This document shows, piece after piece, positions 33,940 to 42,541 of a stretch of 64,000 nt of DNA; position 1 is the first letter of the stretch; the number at the start of each line of letters is the position of its first letter. Below the pieces are notes generated by a model. The model ran no database searches and was not told the origin of the DNA. It saw nothing but the letters and a program-made list of their open reading frames with translations. Location: assembly GCF_900155965.1 (NCBI RefSeq), contig NZ_FTMG01000005.1:124001-188000 (forward strand). The letters run 5' to 3'. Made by a program: the position numbers and the translations under genes. The stretch comes from Mucilaginibacter lappiensis. Lineage in GTDB: Bacteria; Bacteroidota; Bacteroidia; Sphingobacteriales; Sphingobacteriaceae.

Positions 33940-35238
33940 TCATGCTGCAACACTTTTAGTCTCTCTATAAACCTTCCGGATAACAGGCAAATTCTTCCTC
34001 ACTAGTTTCAATATATCATTGTGATGCGGGGTTGGTAAATTCTGTAAGCCTCTTGACTGCTTTATTTTCATTTCATCGAGTGCAACCTCAATCGTTTCCA
34101 CTGGTTTGCCGTCTATGCGGGCAGAAAGAATGAGAGATTTTTCCTTTTTGAAATATTCGTTCGTAAAAATACAATGGTGTAATTTCAAACCTTCCTCCGC
34201 GAACTCTGGAACACTTTCCAGTACCTTAATGGTTATCGTTCCATTTGTAAACGCCAAACCGAAAAAAGCTTTCTTAGCTGACTCGTATGCCTCCTGCATT
34301 TCAATTGCCTCTCGACGCCTCCGTTCAGCTTCCCTCAGCTTTTGAACTTTCTGTTTTTTAACTACCAGTTGATCATGAGCTGATTTCAAATCGGCTGGAA
34401 ACAGATAGCGTGGACTGTTCAGATCTTTATCAAAATATTGAAGTAGTGCCAGGTAATCCAACCAGGTAATAACATTTTCCGGCTGGATGATGATATTATT
34501 GCGGATTGCGATCTTAATGCTATTCCAATACCGGTATATATCATTTTCTCGATTACTAACACAAGCTTCTAATAAACCAATCTGTCCGGCTTTGATCAGC
34601 GTTTCTGATTTGGCGCTGCGCAGTATACCTTTCAATATTTTATATGATGACACTTCATGAACTGGGTAGGTATATCCATTTCGGGCAAAGACCGGTAATA
34701 CTTTAAATTTCGGATAGGTTTTATCTGTCCACAGATCGAATTTATTACCGTGCCATCCGTCAGTACCTCTGATTTCAAGGTCACCATGGAAGTTATCGTA
34801 ATTCCCCATATGCCCCCGATTTCGAGCAACAACATGCATATTCCCATCAACTTGAAAGAATTGCTGCACCACCTCCCTGAAATATTGTAACGGTGTTTCG
34901 CCAACCTTATGGTAACTTGATAATTCAAATATTCTAACCACCTGGTAGTCTATCCGAACGTCCAATACACTCATATATTTACGAACTTGATCAAACTTTC
35001 TTTTAAGCGTGTCCTCAATAGTTAGTTTGGTTTTACATGATGGGCAGGTAATTTTATTACCAACTTTTGGGCCAGCCCATGTATGACCGCAATCCAAACA
35101 GGATATACCTTTCTTATTGCGATACCCAATATGCTGCAGGCAGTGTTTAAAGGCGTATGCCCGTTGGTGCTTTGTCACTTCAGGCAAAGAATTACTGAGT
35201 GCAAGTATCGCATGGTGTAATTTTGTTCTTGGTCTCAT
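33940..35238 (-). CDS. PcfJ-like protein
   Basis: 432 residues. N-terminal Zn-ribbon CLDCGHTWAGPKVGNKITCP (Cys pairs at about 47/50 and 65/68), a long alpha-helical PcfJ-like middle, and the C-terminal conserved segment EGLKLHHCIFTNEYFKKEKS followed by SLILSARIDGKPVETIEVAL. PcfJ occurs on conjugative plasmids and many Bacteroidota phages; its molecular function is not established. It is paired with a PcfK-like gene, 2 nt apart. Confidence 0.85.
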   Translation of the reverse strand: MRPRTKLHHAILALSNSLPEVTKHQRAYAFKHCLQHIGYRNKKGISCLDCGHTWAGPKVGNKITCPSCKTKLTIEDTLKRKFDQVRKYMSVLDVRIDYQVVRIFELSSYHKVGETPLQYFREVVQQFFQVDGNMHVVARNRGHMGNYDNFHGDLEIRGTDGWHGNKFDLWTDKTYPKFKVLPVFARNGYTYPVHEVSSYKILKGILRSAKSETLIKAGQIGLLEACVSNRENDIYRYWNSIKIAIRNNIIIQPENVITWLDYLALLQYFDKDLNSPRYLFPADLKSAHDQLVVKKQKVQKLREAERRRREAIEMQEAYESAKKAFFGLAFTNGTITIKVLESVPEFAEEGLKLHHCIFTNEYFKKEKSLILSARIDGKPVETIEVALDEMKIKQSRGLQNLPTPHHNDILKLVRKNLPVIRKVYRETKSVAA

Positions 35239-35240
35239 GA

Positions 35241-35633
35241 TCAGAAAAGAGCTGTTTGGTTTTCAATTACTTTGCTAACTACTTTTTTAACAGGCTTAGG
35301 TTGTGGTGTTGGCGTATCCCTAAAGCGCTGAGCGGTTTCAGAAACCACAGGTTTTGCCGGGGCATCCACATGATGATTAACCACTACCCGAGCATTAACA
35401 GTTTTACCCACCTCAATAACATCCTCATCATAGTAATGTACTGCCATACCGAAGATCTCTGCATCGGCAAATCCGACTTGACCGCTCTTTTGTACCTGAT
35501 TTAGAATGTAAGTTGTACAGTCATCAATATTCTTATTCGGCTTATTAAGCGTTTCAGCGAACAACGGATCATTTATAGCCAGACTAAGCAAATGATCACT
35601 GATGATAGTTTTAAATGAATCTGAAGCTTTCAT
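35241..35633 (-). CDS. PcfK-like protein
   Basis: 130 residues. The start MKASDSFKTIISDHLLSLAI is followed by the PcfK-like core (IDDCTTYILNQVQKSGQVGF, AVHYYDEDVIEVGK) and a Pro/Lys-rich tail ending KVIENQTALF. Almost always paired with PcfJ in Bacteroidota elements; a role in DNA processing has been suggested from context only. Confidence 0.85.
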   Translation of the reverse strand: MKASDSFKTIISDHLLSLAINDPLFAETLNKPNKNIDDCTTYILNQVQKSGQVGFADAEIFGMAVHYYDEDVIEVGKTVNARVVVNHHVDAPAKPVVSETAQRFRDTPTPQPKPVKKVVSKVIENQTALF

Positions 35634-35669
35634 AAAAAAATTCGTTTGTCTTTTACCACCAAATCCCCG

Positions 35670-35915
35670 CTACTTGCGCAGCGGGGTGACCTTTATCACC
35701 ATTTTATCCCACAAAAAACACCCGGCCTTGCAATGGATCAACCAATCATCATATCTGCGTATCGTGCGGAAAACCGGTTTTACTTCAATCACCTGCGAAA
35801 CATGACCCTCTGGCGTATGTGTGTACCTTTCGCCTTCCTGTAATGTATGGAAGGCCACGCGCTCAGTTATGTCTACAGTTGGTATTGTTTCAATAAGTCT
35901 ATTGTTGAATGGCAT
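35670..35915 (-). CDS. hypothetical phage protein (81 aa)
   Basis: Starts MPFNNRLIETIPTVDITERV; beta-rich with FHTLQEGERYTHTPEGHVSQ. No domain recognised. Overlaps the end of the next upstream gene by 1 nt. Confidence 0.6.
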   Translation of the reverse strand: MPFNNRLIETIPTVDITERVAFHTLQEGERYTHTPEGHVSQVIEVKPVFRTIRRYDDWLIHCKAGCFLWDKMVIKVTPLRK

Positions 35916-36547
35916 TATTTTATTTCGTAAACAGATTCTCTTTCGATTACAGGCATTGCGAGTATGTAGATATGATTTTTTGAAAATAGAGTTGCTGACT
36001 CTATACTTTCCTGGCTAACCAAATCAAGATCTGACAAGTCGAAATATTTACAGAGTTGATAAATCTTCTTCACGATTAAAGGCGAAAAGGTTGATTTTCC
36101 TATAGTTATAGCTTTAGAGGCGTCAGGAATAAGTTTCCCATTCGCATCGTCTAATGAACCGTTTCCATCACAAACCGGACAATCATCATCAGAAGTGTAA
36201 TCCCGGCCTTTGTAAGTGTATCTAAACTCGACCTGACACTCTCCTTTGCAGGATTCACATTCTTTGTCCTCTTTAACCGTGGGCACTGCTTTCAGTGCGA
36301 TAAGAATATCCTTTGCTGATATTGTTTTTAAAACTTGCCCAGATTTGGGTATTACCTTTAAAACGTTATCCTTATCGTATCCCTCTAAATCATGAATATT
36401 CGGAGCGAATTCTGAGGGTATTATCAACATTACATGCCGATCAGTAGCATAAACCTTATCTCCTATTTTAAAAGGAGTGCTACTCCAATCGCTTCCACCA
36501 TCGCTATCGGTAACGAATAATTCCAGAAGTGAATTAATATCTTTCAT
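35915..36547 (-). CDS. Zn-motif protein, possible clamp-like domain
   Basis: 210 residues. Two DnaJ-like half zinc knuckles: C97xxC100xGxC104 (CESCKGEC) and C123xxC126xGxG (CPVCDGNG). The N-terminal part (VYATDRHVMLIIPSE) resembles the ATDGHRL strand of sliding-clamp domains, and the C-terminal part has a clamp-like end (HIYILAMPVIERESVYEI). Clamp homology is a weak guess. Located among replication genes. Confidence 0.6.
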   Translation of the reverse strand: MKDINSLLELFVTDSDGGSDWSSTPFKIGDKVYATDRHVMLIIPSEFAPNIHDLEGYDKDNVLKVIPKSGQVLKTISAKDILIALKAVPTVKEDKECESCKGECQVEFRYTYKGRDYTSDDDCPVCDGNGSLDDANGKLIPDASKAITIGKSTFSPLIVKKIYQLCKYFDLSDLDLVSQESIESATLFSKNHIYILAMPVIERESVYEIK

Positions 36548-36601
36548 AAATGAATTTTAAGGCCTGTACTTACATGTACAGGCCATTGTTAGGTTTGGCT
36601 A

Positions 36602-36985
36602 TTAGAATGGAAGGTCATCGTCGTCAGTAAATGTCTCTGTACTTGCAGCTCCAGCTGTGTCATTTACTGATGTACTCCAATCTTTGATATTACCCAGTAT
36701 TGGAGATAACTTTTTAGCCTCTTCCTTTTGAGCGTCGTTTAGACCTTTCCAGATGTTAGTGTCAGTAGTTTTGGAAATGAAGCCGTTCTGACCAAACTGA
36801 TCTGCTTCCTCCTTCACCTTTACTTTTACAGACATATAAATTGCCTTTTCCTTTTCAAGTAATAGGTTTGCGCCGATAGGAATAAATATGCCACGGACGG
36901 GGCCGTTTTTCCCTTTTGCGTCCATCATCACATGGACTAATTTTGTAAGCGCAATGCTCCCTGATAGATCTTTGTCTATACTCAT
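36602..36985 (-). CDS. phage SSB-like protein with acidic tail
   Basis: 127 residues ending ETFTDDDDLPF, the acidic Phe-terminated tail by which single-stranded DNA-binding proteins recruit partners. The N-terminal ~90 residues (SIALTKLVHVMMDAKGKNGP, AIYMSVKVKVKEE) are compatible with an OB fold but do not match bacterial SSB closely. It lies between the RecT-like/exonuclease pair and PcfK, consistent with a role in phage recombination and replication. Confidence 0.75.
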   Translation of the reverse strand: MSIDKDLSGSIALTKLVHVMMDAKGKNGPVRGIFIPIGANLLLEKEKAIYMSVKVKVKEEADQFGQNGFISKTTDTNIWKGLNDAQKEEAKKLSPILGNIKDWSTSVNDTAGAASTETFTDDDDLPF

Positions 36986-37004
36986 TTTTGATTTGATTTT
37001 AATT

Positions 37005-37036
37005 GCCTTTCGGCGGTTGATTATTTGCCTCTCGGC
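37005..37036 (-). other. two GNRA mini-hairpins upstream of the SSB-like gene
   Basis: Minus strand GCC GAAA GGC (37005-37014) and TGCC GAGA GGCA (37026-37037), 20-50 nt before the ATG at 36985. Same form as at 6590-6599. Confidence 0.4.
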
Positions 37037-37039
37037 AGG

Positions 37040-37114
37040 TTAAATTATTTCGATAGTGGTGATTACAACTTCCGAATCCACGGCGGTTGTAATCTCATAG
37101 GTGGTAATTAACAT
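37040..37114 (-). CDS. possible 24-aa coupled peptide
   Basis: Reads MLITTYEITTAVDSEVVITT then IEII. It starts in TAATG overlap with the DUF3820 stop. It also overlaps an inverted repeat GATTACAAC/GTTGTAATC, so the frame may be chance. Low support. Confidence 0.22.
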   Translation of the reverse strand: MLITTYEITTAVDSEVVITTIEII

Positions 37115-37302
37115 TACCTGACTTTTTGTAATTGCTTTTTAATATTGGTATTGATAGAGGCCAGGTTGTTTTTGATATACTCCTTAAGCTCCCCGTGAGC
37201 TTTATTTTCAGTATAAATCCACAGCAGGTAACTATCAGGAACATTGGCCATTGCTTTGCCTTTGTGCATCCCCCAGGGCATAGGTGTGTTATCTGTATAC
37301 AT
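37114..37302 (-). CDS. DUF3820-type protein
   Basis: 62 residues: MPWGMHKGKAMANVPDSYLL matches the family signature (MPFGKYKGKxLxDVPxxYLxWL), followed by a helix and basic tail. Members accompany exonuclease genes in phages and bacteria. It lies directly downstream of the YqaJ-like gene (2-nt gap). Confidence 0.8.
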   Translation of the reverse strand: MYTDNTPMPWGMHKGKAMANVPDSYLLWIYTENKAHGELKEYIKNNLASINTNIKKQLQKVR

Positions 37303-37304
37303 AA

Positions 37305-38216
37305 TTAAGCTGCTTGAAGTATGTATTTACTATTCTCAACCAGTTGATCAATGTACTTTCTGCACATTTTAACCCTGATCTTCAGCTCTTCGATTACAGC
37401 CCGGTCTCGCTTTACAGTAAATATTTTCAAACGCAGATTTGGACCAAGATTAGAATAGGTCATTTCCTTATGAACCCTTTGGCGGATCTCATCAGTGATC
37501 AGGCCACGATGACCTTCCTCCCACGATAATGAGCGCATTTCTTTTTCCATCACGTTCAAAGGCGCATCCATTAGTGCGTAGCATAGTATCGCGTCATTAA
37601 AGTCAATACCATAATCGATGCTAACCAGGTGCAAATAAACCTGCAGCTGTATTTTATATGCCTCGTTGGGTATAATATCATCGAACAACGGCAACGTAAA
37701 ACAGTCCCATACGTTTTTCATATCGATGACAGTTGGCGTAAACATCTCTATGATATTATTATCCTCTACAACTTCCTGTCTGTACAACTCAGTAATAATA
37801 TCCGGTGTGCCTTCCATCCACTCGTCACTAAACCACTCTTCGTTTTTGGCAACTTGCCCCCAGCCCAATGATTGGGCCGCAAACTCTATGCTGTCATCTT
37901 CGCATGCAATACCTTTCTCCAAATACTTATTTGCAAAGTTTTTCCGGCGATCGTAAAGCTTTTCCTTAACCCATTTTTCGCAATATGATTTGGCGCCGGT
38001 TGGCAGTTCGGGATTGTTGAGCTTATAGTTTAAGGCTTCTAATTCAGCCTCCATATTTGGAGTCAATGGTTTAATACCCTTTTCACCGGTTTCAGCCGCT
38101 TTTTTACGATTTGATAACTCATCCCGCTTAGCCAGCTGTACATCTGTTAATCCAATTGAACCGGCGAGTATCTCACTGGCTGCACTGGCCCTAATTTTGA
38201 ACTTTGGTAGTTGCAT
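37305..38216 (-). CDS. YqaJ-like viral exonuclease
   Basis: 303 residues. PD-(D/E)XK exonuclease features of the YqaJ/lambda-Exo type: NKYLEKGIACEDDSIEFAAQ, GTPDIITEL (catalytic Asp), TVIDMKNVWDCFTLPLFD (DxK) and YKIQLQVYLHL. The N-terminal ~60 residues are Lys/Glu-rich. With the RecT-like gene upstream it forms a Red-type recombination pair. Start overlaps the 51-aa ORF. Confidence 0.87.
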   Translation of the reverse strand: MQLPKFKIRASAASEILAGSIGLTDVQLAKRDELSNRKKAAETGEKGIKPLTPNMEAELEALNYKLNNPELPTGAKSYCEKWVKEKLYDRRKNFANKYLEKGIACEDDSIEFAAQSLGWGQVAKNEEWFSDEWMEGTPDIITELYRQEVVEDNNIIEMFTPTVIDMKNVWDCFTLPLFDDIIPNEAYKIQLQVYLHLVSIDYGIDFNDAILCYALMDAPLNVMEKEMRSLSWEEGHRGLITDEIRQRVHKEMTYSNLGPNLRLKIFTVKRDRAVIEELKIRVKMCRKYIDQLVENSKYILQAA

Positions 38217-38346
38217 GAGATTTTGGTTTAGTTGCCTGCTGATTTTTCACAGCAGGCATTAGTAAATGTTGTTTAATTTGAAAGGCCTCGGATTGGTAGT
38301 ATTCAGCTTCCTGGAACTGAATAAAAGCATCTTTTGAATAGGACAT
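38191..38346 (-). CDS. small protein between RecT-like and exonuclease genes (51 aa)
   Basis: Reads MSYSKDAFIQFQEAEYYQSE and ends KSHATTKVQN. It begins in TAATG overlap with the RecT-like gene stop and its 3' end overlaps the exonuclease start. The coupling suggests real translation; no domain recognised. Confidence 0.5.
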   Translation of the reverse strand: MSYSKDAFIQFQEAEYYQSEAFQIKQHLLMPAVKNQQATKPKSHATTKVQN

Positions 38347-39041
38347 TAGGCGGCGATAGGATCTGATATTTCCGGCATAATACTATCAGCGGTATCGTAT
38401 TGTGCCTGGGTGAAAGAGAATGCTTCCTTAGCCTTACCGTAAACATCTTTGTCGCCGGCCTTAATTTTATCACATAATTGTTTAAACATTTTATCAGTAA
38501 TGGCTGGCAGTTCCTTTACTTGGGGCTCTAATGGCATTACCTCATGGGGGATATCAATAGTTTCCATTTCCTCTGGGGTATATACTGGGCCTGAGAACAC
38601 ATCAGGGCAATACCACTTAACTCCATTGGAAATTGCACGGGCAAAAAGCATATTTTTGGGAAACTTATCTATGTTTTTGGTTTGGGCCTTTTTGGCATCA
38701 TCAATTGTGAATTTGCTTTTGCCTATTGATTTAGTGCCTTGGAAAAACTCAAGTTCGCAAGCTTTGTCATCTAATTGGATAACATTGTAATCATACTTAC
38801 CAGATCCCTTTACAGTTGATGCAATTAATCCGGCTCCTATTGTAGGCTTGCCCTGTATAATATGTATGCCACTCATAGCGGCGAATGGAGGTATTCCAAT
38901 TTCCTGACCGGCTTGTATTTTAACGAATGCCTGGCCCATTTGCTTGGCATCCGTGAACATTCCGCTGTCAGCGAAGGTTTGTGCCATCGTCATTATATCT
39001 GATACCGGCATTGATTTGATAGTTGCTAATTCAGTTTTCAT
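38346..39041 (-). CDS. RecT/Bet-like single-strand annealing protein
   Basis: 231 residues. Pattern of RecT-type annealing proteins: GQAFVKIQAGQEIGIPPFAA, MSGIHIIQGKPTIGAGLIAS, KFPKNMLFARAISNGVKWYC. A more variable C-terminal region follows. It promotes annealing of ssDNA produced by the neighbouring exonuclease and SSB-like protein. Confidence 0.85.
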   Translation of the reverse strand: MKTELATIKSMPVSDIMTMAQTFADSGMFTDAKQMGQAFVKIQAGQEIGIPPFAAMSGIHIIQGKPTIGAGLIASTVKGSGKYDYNVIQLDDKACELEFFQGTKSIGKSKFTIDDAKKAQTKNIDKFPKNMLFARAISNGVKWYCPDVFSGPVYTPEEMETIDIPHEVMPLEPQVKELPAITDKMFKQLCDKIKAGDKDVYGKAKEAFSFTQAQYDTADSIMPEISDPIAA

Positions 39042-39062
39042 ATGTTTTATTTTATAGTGTTT

Positions 39063-39506
39063 TTACTTTTTATTTAATATTTCCAATACCTCTACCTTAA
39101 CCTCTTCCATAGCGATCTGATCCTCGACCTTTGAAATGATATCGTGCCGCTGGTTGTAAAGGCTGCGTACGCATGGTATGTCTTCCAGGCAGTCAAATAG
39201 GTTTAGTAACCGAATATGCTCTGTAGTTCTATCCAGTTCATAGCTAATCTCACGCATCCAGTTACGAAACCTAGTGTGGGTAAAACCGGCATTCTTATCG
39301 TAGGATAATGGATAGATTGTTTTAGCTATCTTGGGGGCTAAGCATGATCTGTTTTTCACCTTATGCACTAGTCGCTTAACCCTTCCAATAGTTCGGTATA
39401 TTGCTTTAAAAGTGGACCTAACAGCTACCTTGAAGGCGGTAAAGTCAGGGTTAGTAGCCAACCAAGCATTATATTCTTCAATGGTAGTTTCGTGTGTGAT
39501 GATCAT
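39063..39506 (-). CDS. hypothetical phage protein
   Basis: 147 residues, basic, helical; no domain recognised. N-terminal segment MIITHETTIEEYNAWLATNP, middle RTIGRVKRLVHKVKNRSC. Overlaps the HTH gene by 4 nt, so co-translated with it. Confidence 0.6.
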   Translation of the reverse strand: MIITHETTIEEYNAWLATNPDFTAFKVAVRSTFKAIYRTIGRVKRLVHKVKNRSCLAPKIAKTIYPLSYDKNAGFTHTRFRNWMREISYELDRTTEHIRLLNLFDCLEDIPCVRSLYNQRHDIISKVEDQIAMEEVKVEVLEILNKK

Positions 39507-39802
39507 GCTATTTTCCTCCTTGATGATTTGGTTTTAAAATAGTTTTGTTCCATGTAGGCCTCGACGTCTTTGCGTTTGAATCGGATGCATCCGCCTACAC
39601 TGGAATACCCAATATCTTGTTTGTTAGCCATTAGCCAGGTCTTACCAAAGCCTGTAATCTCCATAGCCTCATTTACTGTTAAATATGGCTTTCTAGCTTC
39701 GGCCAGTTCTGAAATGGTAGACATCACTACAGACCTCAATCCCTTTACCTCACCAATCAACGCCTGTAGTGTTTCTGTTTCAACGAGTGATATACCTTCC
39801 AT
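39503..39802 (-). CDS. excisionase-like helix-turn-helix protein
   Basis: 99 residues. After an N-terminal coiled segment the HTH_17 type pattern is clear: YLTVNEAMEITGFGKTWLMA, IGYSSVGGCIRFKRKDVEAY. Such DNA-binding proteins act as phage excisionases or early regulators. Located in the early region next to the repressor. Confidence 0.78.
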   Translation of the reverse strand: MEGISLVETETLQALIGEVKGLRSVVMSTISELAEARKPYLTVNEAMEITGFGKTWLMANKQDIGYSSVGGCIRFKRKDVEAYMEQNYFKTKSSRRKIA

Positions 39803-39824
39803 CTTAGTTGTATTCTGTTAAAAT

Positions 39825-40217
39825 TTAATTGGTTAGGGATGATTTCAGGACTGCACGTTTAACTAAGTTCAGGGCCACATTTTGCTCTGCTGGCAGGGCA
39901 TCCTGGATAAACCATTTTAAAGGCTCGTTAATAATGATACGATCAGTGTAAGTGCGACCACTGTGGGTGAACTTGGTTCCTTCATAACTATTCAAATCAT
40001 TAGCCGCAATGATCTCAGCAAACTTTGATATGGGTAACTTATACATTACCGCATCACCCAAATCAGCAACCTGGTGTTTATTATCTTCTAAGTAAAGCGT
40101 CAGGAAGTTCTCAGAAAGCTCGTGATCAGCAATTACAATCCTGTTAGTATCAAAATTTGCGGAGCAGAATAATGATAATAAGCTGATGTTGGTTTTTTGA
40201 AGTGTTAAAGTTGACAT
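39825..40217 (-). CDS. hypothetical phage protein
   Basis: 130 residues starting MSTLTLQKTNISLLSLFCSA. Mixed alpha/beta, with a segment reminiscent of KilA-like proteins (TLYLEDNKHQVADLGDAVMY) but no clear match. Early-region gene of unknown function. Confidence 0.6.
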   Translation of the reverse strand: MSTLTLQKTNISLLSLFCSANFDTNRIVIADHELSENFLTLYLEDNKHQVADLGDAVMYKLPISKFAEIIAANDLNSYEGTKFTHSGRTYTDRIIINEPLKWFIQDALPAEQNVALNLVKRAVLKSSLTN

Positions 40218-40236
40218 TGCAGGTAGGTTGTAATAA

Positions 40237-40461
40237 TTATGATTCTCGATATACCCAGATTGCTAACAATCCATCTCTTTCCTCTTTATTGGCTACATAT
40301 ACCCTGTCTGGGTAATTAAGCTTTACTCGTGTACTGATGGCTGGCCTGATAGAACTCTCTTTATCCAAAGGGAAAGGTCTCGCATGTTCTTTTCCGATCA
40401 ATACAATGTCTGCAATCAGACTAGGCCATGAGGTGCCTCTTTGTGGTGTTAATACTTGCAT
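40237..40461 (-). CDS. hypothetical phage protein (74 aa)
   Basis: Starts MQVLTPQRGTSWPSLIADIV; basic, Pro-rich. Second gene of the leftward early operon. No domain recognised. Confidence 0.55.
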   Translation of the reverse strand: MQVLTPQRGTSWPSLIADIVLIGKEHARPFPLDKESSIRPAISTRVKLNYPDRVYVANKEERDGLLAIWVYRES

Positions 40462-40466
40462 AAAAT

Positions 40467-40706
40467 TTAATTGATTAAACCTTTCTTGATACCGAAGTAA
40501 ACCAGTTGCCGGCCATCCTGAAGTCCAGTCTTTTGCCTTATGCTTTTCAAGTGCGATAGCACAGTGTAATAGCTGATATTTAAATCCCAGGCAATGTTCT
40601 TGTCTGGTAACAGTGATCGCTCAACGATCTCAATTTCTCTTTTGGTTAGTATGCCAACCTCAAAGTTGATCTCAGGCACACCGTAATTTGTTATTAGCTG
40701 ATTCAT
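40467..40706 (-). CDS. LuxR/GerE-type HTH regulator in the cro position
   Basis: 79 residues, nearly all HTH: LTKREIEIVERSLLPDKNIA, WDLNISYYTVLSHLKSIRQK (GerE fold). There is no receiver or ligand domain. As the first leftward gene divergent from the S24 repressor, it occupies the slot of Cro or an early activator. Using a GerE-type domain there is unusual. Confidence 0.75.
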   Translation of the reverse strand: MNQLITNYGVPEINFEVGILTKREIEIVERSLLPDKNIAWDLNISYYTVLSHLKSIRQKTGLQDGRQLVYFGIKKGLIN

Positions 40707-40771
40707 GGTAGTACTTATTTGCTATATGCACGTTTATTGTTTATGTTTATCTTTGTTGTTATTGAACAATA

Positions 40772-40816
40772 CAAATGTAATCATTATCTAACATTTGTCA
40801 ATACTTTTGTTAGATA
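40772..40816. promoter_or_regulatory. repressor/early promoter switch with operator dyad
   Basis: Leftward promoter: -33 TTG (40799-40801), 19-nt spacer, -7 TACATTTG (40772-40779, minus strand). A dyad TATCTAACA (40785-40793) / TGTTAGATA (40808-40816) overlaps its spacer. The S24 repressor is the obvious ligand. Confidence 0.66.
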
Positions 40817-40840
40817 AAATATATATTAAATCACAATAAA

Positions 40841-41488
40841 TTGGAAATCAGAGGAATAACTTTAAAGCAAGCTTTACAAAAAGCAAAAATAAAGCAAGAA
40901 GAAGCGGCTATAAGACTTGGAATTTCACGCCCTACACTAAGCGTGTGGTGCAACAAAGATTATTTATCAGAAGACTCCATAACATTAGTAAAGACAAAAC
41001 TTGGAATTGACTTGACAAATATTAGCGAATTTCAAGCAAGTGATACGCCTATAACAAACAACCCATCGATTAACAAAGAAAACAAGGGTGTCCCTTATTT
41101 TGATATTGACTTTATTGGAGGGTTTGATTTAGTATTCAATAGCCACCAAGTAAATCCTTCATTCTATATCGATTTTCTTCCATTTAACGATGCTGATTAT
41201 TGGGTTAATGTCACAGGTAAAAGCATGGGGCCATTAATAGCGCATGGTGACATTATTGCCTTAAAAGAAGTTAAAGAATGGAAAAGATTCCTTTTAGAGG
41301 GAGAAATATATGCTATTTTAACAGACAATGGATTTCGAACTGTAAAAATCATTGGCAAAGGTCCAGACAATGATCATTTCATGTTAATTCCCTATAACAA
41401 AAGTGAAGACTATAATCCCCAACCAATTCCAAAGGATGTGATAACTCACGTCTTTAGAGTAAAGGGTGCTATTAAGAAGTTCTTCTGA
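40841..41488 (+). CDS. CI-like repressor with S24 peptidase domain
   Basis: 215 residues. N-terminal HTH (ALQKAKIKQEEAAIRLGISR) and C-terminal LexA/CI-type autoprotease with Ser in GKSMGPLIAHGDIIAL and Lys in RTVKII. The only reasonable start is TTG at 40841. It maintains lysogeny and is expected to be inactivated by RecA-dependent self-cleavage. Promoter elements on this strand are weak. Confidence 0.88.
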   Translation: MEIRGITLKQALQKAKIKQEEAAIRLGISRPTLSVWCNKDYLSEDSITLVKTKLGIDLTNISEFQASDTPITNNPSINKENKGVPYFDIDFIGGFDLVFNSHQVNPSFYIDFLPFNDADYWVNVTGKSMGPLIAHGDIIALKEVKEWKRFLLEGEIYAILTDNGFRTVKIIGKGPDNDHFMLIPYNKSEDYNPQPIPKDVITHVFRVKGAIKKFF

Positions 41489-41522
41489 TACTCAAAAACC
41501 ATCATATCATACTTATCACAAA

Positions 41523-42143
41523 ATGAAAAAAAGACTATTAATTATACTATTGTCCATAGGAATTGGCTTTCATGTATTCGCGCAAAAAAGCGATTATAAA
41601 GCGCGTCTTACTAAGGTTGAGGTACAGGGCAAGGTAACAGCTGACAGCAGTAACATTAAAGTTGATAGCACAATCAATGCCTTCAATCCACAATATATAT
41701 TTACCGACAAGGACATCGATATAATTTGGCTTTACGCACTAACCGAGTTTGATTTTATACTAACCAACAAATCAGAACAAACAATCAAAATAATCTGGGA
41801 TGACGCTGCATACATTGACAAAGACGGAACAACACATAAAATCTTCCATAAAGGTGTGAAGTATCTCGATAGGAATAATTCTCAGCCCCCGAGCGGTATT
41901 ATAAAAGGCGCTAAAATATCTGATCTCATAGCACCGACAGATTATGCCTATTATTCAAGTGGTAGTTATGGAGGCTGGCAACAGACTAGGTTATTCGAAA
42001 AGCCAAAAAGACACCAACCGGCTTTATTCGATAACATAACATCAAGAATACTGTTGCCTATCTCTTTCAACGGTACCACGATCGAATACATATTTACCTT
42101 CTCTATAAATTGGTTTGAAGAGGTAAAAAAGAAGAAAGGATAA
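41523..42143 (+). CDS. secreted protein in the repressor operon
   Basis: 206 residues from MKKRLLIILLSIGIGFHVFA (signal peptide). The mature part is beta-rich and ends KKKKG. No family recognised. It lies 34 nt after the repressor gene on the same strand, so it is probably expressed in the lysogen and alters the host envelope. Confidence 0.6.
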   Translation: MKKRLLIILLSIGIGFHVFAQKSDYKARLTKVEVQGKVTADSSNIKVDSTINAFNPQYIFTDKDIDIIWLYALTEFDFILTNKSEQTIKIIWDDAAYIDKDGTTHKIFHKGVKYLDRNNSQPPSGIIKGAKISDLIAPTDYAYYSSGSYGGWQQTRLFEKPKRHQPALFDNITSRILLPISFNGTTIEYIFTFSINWFEEVKKKKG

Positions 42144-42145
42144 GT

Positions 42146-42541
42146 ATGGCGAGCAGGCTCAAACCAAACAATCAGGCTAAATTCGATCTAATAAGCTCGG
42201 TGTGCGATACAGCGCTCCGTATTATACATAACAGTAGTTTTTACGGCAGTGAACTGTGGCCTACTGGTGGATTTAAAGCCAACAGTCAAGGCGGAACCGA
42301 TTGTATAGGATATTGTGTTAATGCTTTCGGCTATGAATTAACTCCTAAAACAGGACGATTCGTGATATATATGTGTGATGACTATGACGAAGAGAGAAAA
42401 GAAGACCAGTTTGGCCAAATAAAGTTACTCCTAGACTATGCTTATTATAATGACATTTTATTTGAAGACGAATTCAGAGGAGTAACAGTTAGACATGATC
42501 ACCATTGGTTCAAATTTACTTACACACCAAAAGCAGAATAA
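42146..42541 (+). CDS. hypothetical protein in the repressor operon
   Basis: 131 residues starting MASRLKPNNQAKFDLISSVC; aromatic and acidic, with GGTDCIGYCVNAFGYELTPK and a C-terminal HDHHWFKFTYTPKAE. No domain recognised. Directly adjacent to both neighbours; the downstream HTH gene overlaps it by 1 nt. Confidence 0.6.
   Translation: MASRLKPNNQAKFDLISSVCDTALRIIHNSSFYGSELWPTGGFKANSQGGTDCIGYCVNAFGYELTPKTGRFVIYMCDDYDEERKEDQFGQIKLLLDYAYYNDILFEDEFRGVTVRHDHHWFKFTYTPKAE

Noticed and set aside
33611..33943. Minus-strand 110-codon frame opposite the 77-aa gene
   Set aside because: Composition is odd (Phe/Ile/Asn-rich) compared with the balanced plus-strand product, and it overlaps that gene fully.
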